A stretch of 64,000 nt of DNA from an uncultured Erysipelotrichaceae bacterium (GCA_902761625.1 CACWLH010000014.1:1-64000); one strand, 5' to 3'. Positions 43,025 to 52,362 are shown, numbered from the stretch's first letter. Numbers and translations are program-made. Notes: generated by a model from the letters alone, not told the origin.

Positions 43025-43473
43025 GATTATACCCCTTTCCTTTTTCAATCAATCTTTCATCAGAAGTCATTTGAGCAGTTTGCCACAACCGCTTCCTTTC
43101 TGAAATGATGATCCATTATTTCCGTACGAACCGGATCATTTCAGACGCGAACCTCTTTGATTCATTCAAATTATTTCAGATGCATCCATTGTCTTTTTTT
43201 TCGTGATCTGCAAGCTTTCCCCCTTTCACTTAACAGATGTAACAGACACGATTATGTCCGTTGGCTGATTTTTATATAAAACAATCATACACCTTCTTCC
43301 GTTGATTTCAGCTGAAAGAAAACGATCGGCTGAACGGACTGTCCTTTCGGATAGGATGATTATGGTTTTTGCTTTTTCAAAGAAAAGCCGGAGATCCGCG
43401 GCACTCATGAATCACAATAAATTCATTGCCGGATTTCCGGTTTTTCATAATTCTCTTTCTCTGTCTGAAATGA
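43025..43473. other. 449-base gene-free stretch with a repeated inverted motif
   Basis: No gene is supported. On the minus side it must hold the promoter of the gene at 42308 and the 3' end of the PBP gene. A hairpin at 43099-43145 has arms TCTGAAAT/ATTTCAGA plus GATCC/GGATC with a three-base bulge. The motif TCTGAAATGAT also occurs at 43464-43474 over the PBP stop codon, and partly at 43165-43173. Near 43385-43440 there is a GC-rich imperfect hairpin that may end the PBP transcript. Confidence 0.45.
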
Positions 43474-45939
43474 TTATTCTCCGAGATATCCGGCAACCGC
43501 GCATGCCTGATCGCTGGTTCCCGAAGATGTTGCAACATAACCGCAGACCTTGATTTCTCCATTCAGTCCGGCGGGTGTACCGAGATACAGTCCGTTGGAT
43601 GAGGATACGGTTGTGATGAATTGATCGTTGGCATAGACATCCGCGTAATACGTGTAATCTCCTGAATACAGCCATGTATTATCAACAAGACATGCGCCAT
43701 ACATGGAAATATCATGCCAGTTGTCATGCAATGAGATATCCCTTGAACCTGAACATGGAGCGGGACTGGTATTCCAGCGGATGATCACCTCCGCGCCGCT
43801 CATCTTCGCCGTGATCTGGGGAAGCGCGGTTCTGGAAACGGCCGCATCGGCGGCGCTGACCATCGGCATATTGGCAAGACCTGCGGAAGATACTTTGGAC
43901 TGAATGAGATTGCTCAATGTTTCATCGCCCTGCACATGCGGATAAGTGCCTCTGACATAGACCACATCCACGACATCTTCCGGCTGTGAAACGCCTGCCA
44001 GTTCATTCGGTGAAACTCTTTCTTCCGCATCCAGCAATACCTGGGAGATTCTGGCCGGTATATTCATCATCGTCATTTCGGTTGTGAAATAGGCGCCTTC
44101 TTCCGCCTGGTCCCAGCCCAGCCATACCGCATTGGTGTATTTCGATGTGCTGGAAGCCATCCAGGAATCTTTGGACGCTCCTTCGGGAATGCCATATTCC
44201 AGTCCTGCCGTTCCCCAGTCGGTGGTTCCGGTTTTCGCATAGACCGGATATCCTCTGACCAGAACATTCATGAAGTTGTTATAGCCGCCCGAAACATTGT
44301 TCTCCATCAATTGATCAGCCAGATAGGCGCTGCCGGCGGACAACACTCTTGTATTGCCTGTTTCAGGTATAATCGTTTCCCCTCTGGTTGTAATGATCTT
44401 TGTGATCGTATGCGGTTTGTTGTAAACACCGAGATTGATGAGTGCCCCATGTGCCCCGGCCAGCTCTGCCGGTGAGATTTCAAATGAGCTTGCACCGATC
44501 GCATACTGCCCGTCATATGATTCATCATTCACATGAGAGAATCCCATCGCCTGCAGATAATCCACAATTCCATCCCTGCCGATGGTGTCCTCCACTCTTT
44601 CCAGCGTCTGCACCGCCGGGGTGTTCAGGGAATAAGCCACCGCATCCCAGAGTGTCACATCCCCCTGGTAAGTGCCATTGGCATTGCTTAAAACTCTGGA
44701 TTCACCCGGGAAGGTGGTCGGTTTGTCAATCAGAATTTCATCCAGGGCATAACCGAGATATTCAAATCCGAGTCCATAGCTCAATACCGGTTTGATTGAG
44801 GAGCCGGGCTGTTTGAACAGCATGGTGGCACGGTTGAACACACGGATGCCGCTGTACCATCTTCCTCCGCCGATGCCGACGATTTCGCCGTTGTCATTGT
44901 TCATGGCCACGATTCCCGTCTGCATGGTTCCGCTCGGGAAGGAGATACCTGAAGAGCCATCCTCAATCGATTCAATCTCATTCTGGATTTGAGGCTCCAG
45001 TGCCGTATAGATTTCCATTCCCACCTGGGCGGGATCATTGCCGGTCAGTTCAATCGCTTCCGAAATCACCACATCCACATATGCCTGATATTTCGAATTC
45101 ACCGTGGAAATATATCCTTCCCCGACCAGAAGATCCTCCACTTTGACCGCCTTTGCCAAAGCGCATTCTTCTTCATTGATATAACCGTGTCTGAGCATCA
45201 GATCCAGCACATCATTTCTTCTGGCAGTGGAATATTCCAGATAGGCATATGGATTGTATAAATTGGGAAGATTGATAATGCCTGCCAATAAGGCGGCTTC
45301 CGATGTATTGAGCTGATCACAGTTTTTGCCGAAATAATACAGGGAAGCTTTCTGCAATCCTCTGATATGCTTGCCGAAATTCAGCTTGTTGATATAAAGC
45401 TGCAGAATATCTTTCTTGCCCAGATATCTTTCCAGTTCCAGAGCCAGTATGGTCTGCTGCACCTTATAGCGCAATGTTCTTTCACGCTCCACCGCGTTTT
45501 CGCCATCCTCAATGGAGAAGTAGGTGTTTCTCACCAGCTGCATGGTAAATGTGGAACCGCCTGAGAAGGTGCTTCCCGAGCGCACATAATCAATCGCAAT
45601 CTTTGTGAAACGGGGAATATCCACACCGGCATGACTGAAATAGCGGGCATCTTCCGCCGCTAAAAATGCATCAATCACACAGTCCGGAATCTGATCATAG
45701 GTGATATTATCCCTGAGATAATCTCCCACCTCTGAAATCACATTGCCATGGGCATCATAGATATGACTTGTTTCCTGGGAAATAAAATCCGTGACATTAA
45801 GCTCAGGCTTATCACTGAGCATATTGCTCATGAAATATGCCGCATAGCCAAAACCGGCAATATACACACACAATATCAGCAGAAGGATCGGCAGTCCCCA
45901 GCGCACACGTTTTTTCTTTTTTGTGTTTTTTTCACTCAT
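43474..45939 (-). CDS. Class A penicillin-binding protein (PBP1A type)
   Basis: An 821-residue bifunctional peptidoglycan synthase. A basic tail and one membrane helix (about 13-38) come first, then the GT51 domain with the catalytic EDARYFSHAG (Glu about 96) and GGSTFTMQLVRN, then the transpeptidase with SSIK (Ser380), SLN (437-439) and KTGTT (569-573). The last 130 residues form an extra beta-rich domain with four cysteines. The start is ATG 45939 with GGTGAGG upstream; the longer frame to 45957 begins without a site. It is transcribed alone. Confidence 0.95.
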   Translation of the reverse strand: MSEKNTKKKKRVRWGLPILLLILCVYIAGFGYAAYFMSNMLSDKPELNVTDFISQETSHIYDAHGNVISEVGDYLRDNITYDQIPDCVIDAFLAAEDARYFSHAGVDIPRFTKIAIDYVRSGSTFSGGSTFTMQLVRNTYFSIEDGENAVERERTLRYKVQQTILALELERYLGKKDILQLYINKLNFGKHIRGLQKASLYYFGKNCDQLNTSEAALLAGIINLPNLYNPYAYLEYSTARRNDVLDLMLRHGYINEEECALAKAVKVEDLLVGEGYISTVNSKYQAYVDVVISEAIELTGNDPAQVGMEIYTALEPQIQNEIESIEDGSSGISFPSGTMQTGIVAMNNDNGEIVGIGGGRWYSGIRVFNRATMLFKQPGSSIKPVLSYGLGFEYLGYALDEILIDKPTTFPGESRVLSNANGTYQGDVTLWDAVAYSLNTPAVQTLERVEDTIGRDGIVDYLQAMGFSHVNDESYDGQYAIGASSFEISPAELAGAHGALINLGVYNKPHTITKIITTRGETIIPETGNTRVLSAGSAYLADQLMENNVSGGYNNFMNVLVRGYPVYAKTGTTDWGTAGLEYGIPEGASKDSWMASSTSKYTNAVWLGWDQAEEGAYFTTEMTMMNIPARISQVLLDAEERVSPNELAGVSQPEDVVDVVYVRGTYPHVQGDETLSNLIQSKVSSAGLANMPMVSAADAAVSRTALPQITAKMSGAEVIIRWNTSPAPCSGSRDISLHDNWHDISMYGACLVDNTWLYSGDYTYYADVYANDQFITTVSSSNGLYLGTPAGLNGEIKVCGYVATSSGTSDQACAVAGYLGE

Positions 45940-46142
45940 AGTGAACCTCACCACCAAAATGTATCACATTATGGGCGGAGCTTCCAAGACAACTGTGATG
46001 CCAAAACTCTCTCCTGTATACTTTGCTGTTTTCCATTCAGACACCCTGTCACATTTTTCTCTGATTATTCAGCATCTCCTGATTACGCATTTTCAGGCTC
46101 TTCTGCTGTCACAGCCTGATATCTAAAAAGTCTGATCAACTG

Positions 46143-46178
46143 AAAAAAAAGCATTGCCCTCTATTGAGAGGACAATGC
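46143..46178 (-). terminator. Strong intrinsic terminator after the GT8 gene
   Basis: On the minus strand a stem built from GCATTG/CAATGC and CCTCT/AGAGG pairs with a five-base loop is followed by eight T residues. It lies 30 bases after the GT8 stop and closes the ABC-kinase-GT8 operon. Confidence 0.9.
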
Positions 46179-46207
46179 CTGTATTTCTCTTTGCACGAAG
46201 ACGGTAC

Positions 46208-47098
46208 TTATGATGTCAGAGAATGCATGTAGATTCTGAAAATCAGCTTTGCGGCCGGCGTAAGAGTTTCAGCGGTTTTCCACCAATAGAATGACCATCT
46301 GCCCTTCGGATCATACCAGGGCTTTGTTTTGCCTGCATAATGCAATATGAGCGGGTTTTCTGTTTCTTTCAAATAATCGATATTCAACACTTCCGAAATC
46401 ATTTCCGGATGATTCAGATAATCGACAATGGCATTGCACGCATACGGAAGAAAGCAGATCTTTCCATAGCAGATCATATTGATAATGTCCTGATCGTTAT
46501 AAGCATATGTTTTCTCAGCGGCTGCGTTCATCATTGCGTCAGAAAGATTTTCTTTTCTGAACTGTTCCAGATCAATCAACAGCACACCGGCATTGATGTA
46601 ATGGTCAATATCGGGAATTCCCAGTTCTGCACATCTTTTCGTTTTGTCTTCCAAGCCGGCGATATCACGGACACCGCCGATCCATGCGCCATTCAGACTG
46701 AAATCAAACAATTGTGCAATATCGCCCAATACAGCCGTATCCACATCCATATATATGATTTTTTTGATATCACTAAGCAGATCCGGCAATAAGAATCTCA
46801 GATAGGTCGTTTTGGTTACACCCTTGACGGGGCCGTTCACAGCCAGTTTCAATCCTTTGGTTTTTTCACCGACATCCATGAAGACAATCCGGATGTTAGG
46901 ATATTCTTTCACGATGGACTTCAGACAGCTTCGGGCGATCATGCTGAGCTTTTTTTCGGAAAGAATCACAATTTCATAATGGCGGTCTTTATTGCTGCAA
47001 AGAGCGATTGAACGGACTGTGATCATCGTCGGTGCGATATATCGTGCATCCGTGGCCAGTGCGATATAAACTGTTTCACTTTGTCTGTATTCTGTCAT
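46208..47098 (-). CDS. Glycosyltransferase family 8
   Basis: A 296-residue GT8 enzyme with VYIALATDARYIAPTMITVR, the metal motif IIYMDVDTAVLGD, YINAGVLLIDLEQFRKE, YNDQDIINMI and the closing ILHYAGKTKPW. The family includes glycogenin and lipopolysaccharide galactosyl- and glucosyltransferases. The start is ATG 47098 with a GGGGCAGGA site; the TTG at 47125 is unlikely. As last gene of the ABC-exporter operon it probably glycosylates the exported product or its lipid carrier. Confidence 0.85.
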   Translation of the reverse strand: MTEYRQSETVYIALATDARYIAPTMITVRSIALCSNKDRHYEIVILSEKKLSMIARSCLKSIVKEYPNIRIVFMDVGEKTKGLKLAVNGPVKGVTKTTYLRFLLPDLLSDIKKIIYMDVDTAVLGDIAQLFDFSLNGAWIGGVRDIAGLEDKTKRCAELGIPDIDHYINAGVLLIDLEQFRKENLSDAMMNAAAEKTYAYNDQDIINMICYGKICFLPYACNAIVDYLNHPEMISEVLNIDYLKETENPLILHYAGKTKPWYDPKGRWSFYWWKTAETLTPAAKLIFRIYMHSLTS

Positions 47099-47121
47099 TC
47101 CTGCCCCTGATCCATACAGGT

Positions 47122-48015
47122 TCAAACCGTTTCATCCCACCATGCGGGAATCGTTCTGGTGAGCCCTTCATATTGTTTCATCAGCTCATTTGCCTGGATG
47201 ACGACCTGTCTTTGTTTCACTTCCCATTTCCAGATGGCATAATCTGCCACCTTGGCGGTACTGTAAATCAGATTGGCATTCCAGAAGTCTGGATCATCCG
47301 CTTTTGAAAGGTAGTTTTCAATCAGTTTCTTTGCAAACAGACGATGTTCAGGCCAGACCATCGTTGTCAGATAGGGGAAATCCGCCGCTCTTTCACCCAG
47401 ACTGCCGTTGTCAAAATCAATCAGATATAATTTTCCGTTCTGAACAATAAAGTTCTCCGGACGGACATCCTTATGAACAAAACAGACATGACTGACCTGA
47501 TGTTCATTCACAGCTTTCATCAGATAATCGCATACATTCTCTTTGCCCGGGAAGGTCAGTCCATATTCATTGATTTTTTCACATAAACCTATCAATTGTC
47601 TGCGCAGGCTTTCCTGATATGGAGGAAATTCAAACGGATCATGGTGCAGCGTCAATAAAATATCAGCTGCCTGAGATGCATAATCATCGATCTGTTCCCT
47701 GGATGCGGATGCCAGGCACTCTTCAAGACTTGGCCCTGTGATCCATGGGGAAAGCAGACACATGTTTCCGTCTGCAAACAATCTGTGCAGCTTCGGATTT
47801 GCCATCTGATCATTGCAGTGTTTATTCAATTCCGTATACCAGAGATCTCTTCTTTGATCAGACGGAATGACTTTCACCATATAAGTCTTTCCGTTGACTT
47901 CTGTTTTGCATTTGATCACACCGGTCAGTCCGCCGCTGACCGGCTCAACATATGCAGGTGTGCCTTTGGCTGTATGTTCAATTAATTCTGCGACATTCAT
48001 ATGTATTTCATCCAT
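47122..48015 (-). CDS. APH/choline-kinase-like small-molecule kinase
   Basis: A 297-residue kinase-fold protein with YMVKVIP (ATP-binding Lys), an SPWITGPSLEEC hinge, the catalytic loop CFVHKDVRPENFIV and the metal site LIDFDNGS. This is the order in the aminoglycoside phosphotransferase and choline kinase families. The context (ABC exporters before, GT8 after, eight-base overlap with the upstream gene) argues against antibiotic resistance and for phosphorylation of a sugar, amino-alcohol or peptide made by the operon. Confidence 0.8.
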   Translation of the reverse strand: MDEIHMNVAELIEHTAKGTPAYVEPVSGGLTGVIKCKTEVNGKTYMVKVIPSDQRRDLWYTELNKHCNDQMANPKLHRLFADGNMCLLSPWITGPSLEECLASASREQIDDYASQAADILLTLHHDPFEFPPYQESLRRQLIGLCEKINEYGLTFPGKENVCDYLMKAVNEHQVSHVCFVHKDVRPENFIVQNGKLYLIDFDNGSLGERAADFPYLTTMVWPEHRLFAKKLIENYLSKADDPDFWNANLIYSTAKVADYAIWKWEVKQRQVVIQANELMKQYEGLTRTIPAWWDETV

Positions 48016-49678
48016 TTTTGATTTTCATGATCCGGCGGTAGTCATCACTTGACTGCATCAATTGTTCATGTGTGCCATATTCCGTGATTTCTCCTTTTTC
48101 CATGAGAATGATTTCATCATATTCACCGATCAGCTGGCCGGAGAAATTATGAGATACGAAAATGACGGTCTGTTCTTTCAATGAAAGCAATGTTTTTTCA
48201 ATTTCATATGCGGTCGGTATATCCAGAGTGGAGATCGCTTCATCATAGATGATCACATTTGCCCGGTTGATCAAAGAACGCGCAATTTCAATTCTTCTTG
48301 TCTCACCGGAAGAAAGATTCCTTTCCCCGTCACGGACCACACGGTCAAGATTGACATGAAGACCGACCTTTTTTACAACCTCGTCAATCTGTTCATCGCT
48401 GACATCTCTGTACAGGGCGATATTCTTTTTGACGGTATCGGTGATCAGGGATACGGACTCATTGATATAACTGACAATATTGCTCAGAGATTTATAAGAG
48501 AAGTCCCTGATATCATGTCCGTTGATTGTGATCGAGCCTTCAAACTCATCCATACTTCTTTTCAGCAGTTTCAGCAATGTGCTTTTGCCCGCACCGTTGC
48601 TGCCGATGATCAGGTATTTCTTACCCGGAAGGAATGTATGGGAAATGTTATTGAGAACACGGTTATGATCCAGAACAACACTGACATTGTCCAATGTGAT
48701 GGAAGCCGGTTCTTTGAGTTCGATATCTTCATGTTTTGTTTCTTCATTCGCTTCTTCGGTGATGTTCTTGATCCGGTTGACAATGCTGTTGACGGATTCA
48801 ATCGAATTGATATCCGAGATGATCGTATGCATGGGACCGACAATGCGGTCGGTGAACTGATAAGCCGCATAGATCAGACCGAAGGTGATCTCACCCTTGA
48901 TGATCAGAACAATACCATAGCTGACAAGAAGGAACTTGATGATCGAATTGCATACCATTGCCAGAATATTTGCGAAGGTGATAGCCATATCCGCTTCATC
49001 TTTTGCATGTTCGGTATCGTTATTGATATGAATAAAACGCTTCTTGATCTTATCTTCAACCGAATAATTCCTGATTGTCTGGAATGCCGAGAAATAGTCT
49101 TTGATTTTCTGTGTGAATCTGGCAAGTTTCTCAATGTAAATTCTGTTTTTGGTGATGGATTGTCTGCGGATGATATAGCACAGAACAATACTGAACACTT
49201 CACCGACGAAGATAATGACTGCCATCGATGTGTTCAATGTGAAAATCGCAACCGCCGCGGTCGCAGCCGCGAGGATGGATTCAACCACTTCCAGCCAGGA
49301 ATTGAAATATTTGGTTTCAAGGATCGTAATGTCATTGGAGAATGCGGCAATATGCATTCCCGTATCCGGTTTGGAAAAATAGGAATTGTCCGTGGATATG
49401 ATTTTTTCAAACATCTCCTGTCTTAAATCCCTGCGGCAATAGCTGATCAGTTTTGCACGCACCGCCTGGATGGCAAACAACAAGAGTCCATGACCAACCC
49501 AGAAGATCATATAGAACATCAATGTTCTGACAAATGCCGGATAATCCGCCGCCTGGGCATAATCCATCATTTCAGCCGAAACAAATCCGCCTCTTGTGTT
49601 GACGATCGGAGCGATCACGACCACGGCCATATAAAGCAATAATACCGGCCATTTTTTCATCAAGTATTTCACTAACAT
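48008..49678 (-). CDS. ABC half-exporter (membrane plus ATPase domains), partner 2
   Basis: A 556-residue half-transporter with six membrane helices in the first 300 residues and an ATPase with Walker A GSNGAGKST, signature LSSGETRR and Walker B VIIYDEAIS with the following STLD. No peptidase C39 domain is present. It sits six bases after a paralogue, so the two probably form a heterodimer. It resembles exporters of lipids, peptides or drugs, and the cargo is unknown. Confidence 0.9.
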   Translation of the reverse strand: MLVKYLMKKWPVLLLYMAVVVIAPIVNTRGGFVSAEMMDYAQAADYPAFVRTLMFYMIFWVGHGLLLFAIQAVRAKLISYCRRDLRQEMFEKIISTDNSYFSKPDTGMHIAAFSNDITILETKYFNSWLEVVESILAAATAAVAIFTLNTSMAVIIFVGEVFSIVLCYIIRRQSITKNRIYIEKLARFTQKIKDYFSAFQTIRNYSVEDKIKKRFIHINNDTEHAKDEADMAITFANILAMVCNSIIKFLLVSYGIVLIIKGEITFGLIYAAYQFTDRIVGPMHTIISDINSIESVNSIVNRIKNITEEANEETKHEDIELKEPASITLDNVSVVLDHNRVLNNISHTFLPGKKYLIIGSNGAGKSTLLKLLKRSMDEFEGSITINGHDIRDFSYKSLSNIVSYINESVSLITDTVKKNIALYRDVSDEQIDEVVKKVGLHVNLDRVVRDGERNLSSGETRRIEIARSLINRANVIIYDEAISTLDIPTAYEIEKTLLSLKEQTVIFVSHNFSGQLIGEYDEIILMEKGEITEYGTHEQLMQSSDDYRRIMKIKNG

Positions 49679-49684
49679 ATGCTT

Positions 49685-51370
49685 TTACTCCGACCGGCCA
49701 CCGCACCGAATATTGTAAATGTACTGGTATTCGCTGCATGATTCCAAAAGCTCACGATGTCTGCCATGAGCGATGATTTTTCCATCATGCATCAGAATAA
49801 TCTGGTCATAGCTGTCAAGCAGCTGTCCCGAGAAGGCATTGGAAATCATGATCACGGTGCGCTCATTCAATGAAAGAATCAGCTTTTCGATCTCATATGC
49901 GGTTTCCACATCCAGCGTGGATACAACCTCATCAAAGATCAATACTTTGGGATCCGCAATCAATGATCTGGCAATTTCAAGCTTGCGGCGCTCACCGCTC
50001 GATAAGAAGCGGCCGTTTTCGCCGACCTCTCTCTCCAAAGGCAGCGTAAAGTCCGCCATTTTGATTGCCTGATTCAGACGTTCCTCCGTGCAATTGCGAT
50101 ATAAGAGAATGTTATTTCTTACGGTATCGGACAAGAGCGACACATTTTCATTCGAATAAGAAATCCAGCGCACATAGCCGGCTCCTTCTTCGGAATTCAA
50201 TGGATAGCCGTTCAGTTTCACATTGCCGCTGTAGCTTCTGTAATTGCTTTTGAGAATCTTGGCCATCGTGCTTTTGCCTGAACCGTTGTTGCCGATGATC
50301 AGATATTTCTTACCCTTTTCAAACACAAAGGAAATATCATCGAGAATCACTTTGTCTTTGATCCGCAATTTGACATTCTCCAGCTCGATATCAAACAGGC
50401 CCGTCTCTTTCTCATCATCCTCCCGGGATGAGCGGATTTTGGCAGCCTTATGCAATGCCATGAATTTCTTCTCAATGCCTTTGACCGAACGTGTGGAGCT
50501 GACTCTGCCGGCGAAGCTCTGCAAAGGCCTGCCGAGATTTCCTGCCAGCATATATGCGGCAAAGACGGAGCCGATGGAAAGCTGTCCGTTGATGACACCG
50601 ATCAGACCGATGATCACCACCAGCAGTTCAATTGACCACGAGATTCTTCCGACGATGTTGTTCATGATGATCAAAGCCATCTCAGCTTTGTATTTTGAAT
50701 CTTCCACCTTGCGGTTTTCTTCTGAGAACACTTCGATGACCCGATCTTCAATGGCATAGTTTTTAAAGGTGAAGAAAGCGCCGAAGAGATCTTTCAGATG
50801 CTGGACGAAATGGTCAAACCGCGACAGGAATGACATCATCCGTCCCGATGTGTAATTGGTTGTGAGAACCGGAATCAGAACACACAGGGCAGCCCCGGCC
50901 AGGATAACCAGCGCCATTCTGATATCAATCGTGAAAATGGCCACGCCGGTGGCGACGATCGTGATGATATAGGAGAAAATCTCCTTGCACGGAATCAGGA
51001 ATTTATTTTCAATGATCGTAATGTCATTGGTGAATTCCGCAATATATTCACCTGTATTCTTGTCCGCATGATCGGGCAGCAGTCTGGTGATCGCAGCTGA
51101 AAAAAGATCCTGCTTAATATCTTTTCGCACCGCGTTGATCACATAGATCGCCGCCAGTTCTGAATAGTAATTCAAAAGACGATAGGACAAATACCACAGG
51201 AACATCCAGGACAGACGCACAATCACCTGCTGATACTGTCCGACCTGCACCAGATCAAAAAGCGGAGCAATAAAGAGCTGGAAGACGGTGTCGGAAACCG
51301 TCCCGGCAACCGCCAGTGCCATAAAAAGAAGGACGTTGAATTTCCTTTTCCATAAATACCGATAGAACAT
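49685..51370 (-). CDS. ABC half-exporter (membrane plus ATPase domains), partner 1
   Basis: A 561-residue half-transporter with the same plan as the gene at 48008: six membrane helices, Walker A GNNGSGKST, signature LSSGERRK and Walker B VLIFDEVVSTLD. Both catalytic acids after Walker B are Glu, so neither site looks degenerate. The gene starts five bases after the small membrane protein at 51376, which suggests a functional link. Confidence 0.9.
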   Translation of the reverse strand: MFYRYLWKRKFNVLLFMALAVAGTVSDTVFQLFIAPLFDLVQVGQYQQVIVRLSWMFLWYLSYRLLNYYSELAAIYVINAVRKDIKQDLFSAAITRLLPDHADKNTGEYIAEFTNDITIIENKFLIPCKEIFSYIITIVATGVAIFTIDIRMALVILAGAALCVLIPVLTTNYTSGRMMSFLSRFDHFVQHLKDLFGAFFTFKNYAIEDRVIEVFSEENRKVEDSKYKAEMALIIMNNIVGRISWSIELLVVIIGLIGVINGQLSIGSVFAAYMLAGNLGRPLQSFAGRVSSTRSVKGIEKKFMALHKAAKIRSSREDDEKETGLFDIELENVKLRIKDKVILDDISFVFEKGKKYLIIGNNGSGKSTMAKILKSNYRSYSGNVKLNGYPLNSEEGAGYVRWISYSNENVSLLSDTVRNNILLYRNCTEERLNQAIKMADFTLPLEREVGENGRFLSSGERRKLEIARSLIADPKVLIFDEVVSTLDVETAYEIEKLILSLNERTVIMISNAFSGQLLDSYDQIILMHDGKIIAHGRHRELLESCSEYQYIYNIRCGGRSE

Positions 51371-51375
51371 AAGAT

Positions 51376-51780
51376 TTACCCCGCCTTGCGCAGCATCAGA
51401 ACATATGTGGTTTCTGCGACGTTGATTTTCAGATTATTGTTCGCATCGAATGACAGATAGAAAATCGTATTCTTTCCATCAGCATCAAAGCTGATTGAAT
51501 TGCCGTTCAGCCATGTGAAAGAGCATTCCGTTTCCGGCAATACATTGCCTTCGATCTTCAGCTGTTCACCGTCAATCTCAAGTGTCATCCAGGTTTCATC
51601 ATCGCATGCCACCCGGTCTTTTTCGTGATAATACTGATATACATTCCACTTGCCCTGCATAACAGACGTATAGTCAACCTGATTGGCTGACACCGTATAT
51701 ATCAGATATATATAAACCGGAGCATAAATCAAAGCAGAAACAAGGACGATAATCAATGATGTTGACAATATTCTTTTCAT
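51376..51780 (-). CDS. Small membrane-anchored lipocalin-like protein
   Basis: A 134-residue protein with one N-terminal membrane helix (about 4-26) and an exterior beta domain (GKWNVYQYY, MTLEIDGEQLKIEG, SFTWLNGNSISFD), the pattern of lipocalin-like DUF families. The start is ATG 51780 with GGGGAGTG upstream. It opens the ABC exporter operon. It may receive or shield the exported product; this is inference from context only. Confidence 0.65.
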   Translation of the reverse strand: MKRILSTSLIIVLVSALIYAPVYIYLIYTVSANQVDYTSVMQGKWNVYQYYHEKDRVACDDETWMTLEIDGEQLKIEGNVLPETECSFTWLNGNSISFDADGKNTIFYLSFDANNNLKINVAETTYVLMLRKAG

Positions 51781-51785
51781 ATCAG

Positions 51786-51914
51786 TCACTCCCCCATATC
51801 GAGCAGAGAATTGAGCCGCTTCCTGATCTTTCTGCAATGTGTGTCATAAAAAAGAGACATGGAAGCCATGGTCAGATGTTCATGTGTGTTATGGCTGTAC
51901 AGCCATGTTTTCAT
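51786..51914 (-). CDS. Possible 42-residue peptide gene before the exporter operon
   Basis: An ATG at 51914 opens a 42-codon frame ending five bases before the start at 51780, and its last codons hold that gene's ribosome site. The peptide has one Cys, several His residues and a basic HCRKIRKRLNSLL stretch. It has no convincing ribosome site of its own and begins right after a terminator, so it may be accidental. It is listed because short peptides next to ABC exporters can be cargo. Confidence 0.25.
   Translation of the reverse strand: MKTWLYSHNTHEHLTMASMSLFYDTHCRKIRKRLNSLLDMGE
51891..51906. promoter_or_regulatory. Perfect 16-base palindrome before the exporter operon
   Basis: ATGGCTGTACAGCCAT reads the same on both strands. 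It lies 110 bases before the first gene of the exporter operon and 12 bases past the upstream terminator, a natural place for an operator. It also falls in the possible peptide frame. Confidence 0.4.
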
Positions 51915-51917
51915 TCC

Positions 51918-51948
51918 AAAAGGGAGCGATTGATATCGCTCCCCTTTT
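51918..51948 (-). terminator. Intrinsic terminator after the lipoprotein gene at 51958
   Basis: On the minus strand GGGAGCGAT and ATCGCTCCC form a nine-base stem with a four-base loop followed by TTTT. It lies 10 bases past the stop codon and separates the lipoprotein gene from the exporter operon. Confidence 0.85.
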
Positions 51949-51957
51949 CAGATGATC

Positions 51958-52362
51958 TCAGTCCTTCCAGCTGGACATCGGTTCCAGTGTCAGTGTGTAA
52001 TTGTTATTCACATTCATGAACTGGATCTGATTAACGCCGTCATGTTCAGCAGCGATGAGCTGGAAAGTATCGGTTGTGCCGTCCTCATATACAACATCAA
52101 CCTTGTCATTTCCGTTGAATGTATATGTGGCTGTGGACTTCTTGCCTTCCACTTCCATTGTCAGTGTGCCGTCTTCATTGAATGTATAGAACTGAGCCTC
52201 ATCGAAGAATCCGTTTTCTCCGTCCTTGACATTGTAATACCAATGCCAGATGAACCATTCTCCGGGCAGTTCTTTCTTGAGATTTCTGGAGCTGCATCCA
52301 AACAGTGTGCAGAAGCTGAGCGCAAATACCAGTAACAACGCATTAAGATTAAACTTCTTCAT
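51958..52362 (-). CDS. Lipocalin-like lipoprotein
   Basis: A 134-residue protein with a lipoprotein signal (lipobox Leu-Phe-Gly-Cys, Cys at about residue 23) and a beta-rich domain with PGEWFIWHWYYNVKDGENGF and TFNEDGTLTMEVEGKK, typical of lipocalin-like families. It begins with a GGGGGAAAG ribosome site and has its own promoter. It is related in pattern to the proteins at 51376 and 52508, so three neighbours share one fold. Confidence 0.7.
   Translation of the reverse strand: MKKFNLNALLLVFALSFCTLFGCSSRNLKKELPGEWFIWHWYYNVKDGENGFFDEAQFYTFNEDGTLTMEVEGKKSTATYTFNGNDKVDVVYEDGTTDTFQLIAAEHDGVNQIQFMNVNNNYTLTLEPMSSWKD

Noticed and set aside
43226..43675. Small frames on both strands near the end of the PBP gene
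   Set aside because: Overlapping each other and the PBP coding frame, with no ribosome sites.
47122..48015. Aminoglycoside resistance gene
   Set aside because: Only the broad kinase family is shared; operon context with exporters and a glycosyltransferase does not suggest resistance.
48356..49426. Plus-strand open frame of 356 codons opposite the ABC half-exporter gene
   Set aside because: Mirror of a strongly supported gene with all ABC motifs; no ribosome site, no family features and the composition of an antisense shadow.
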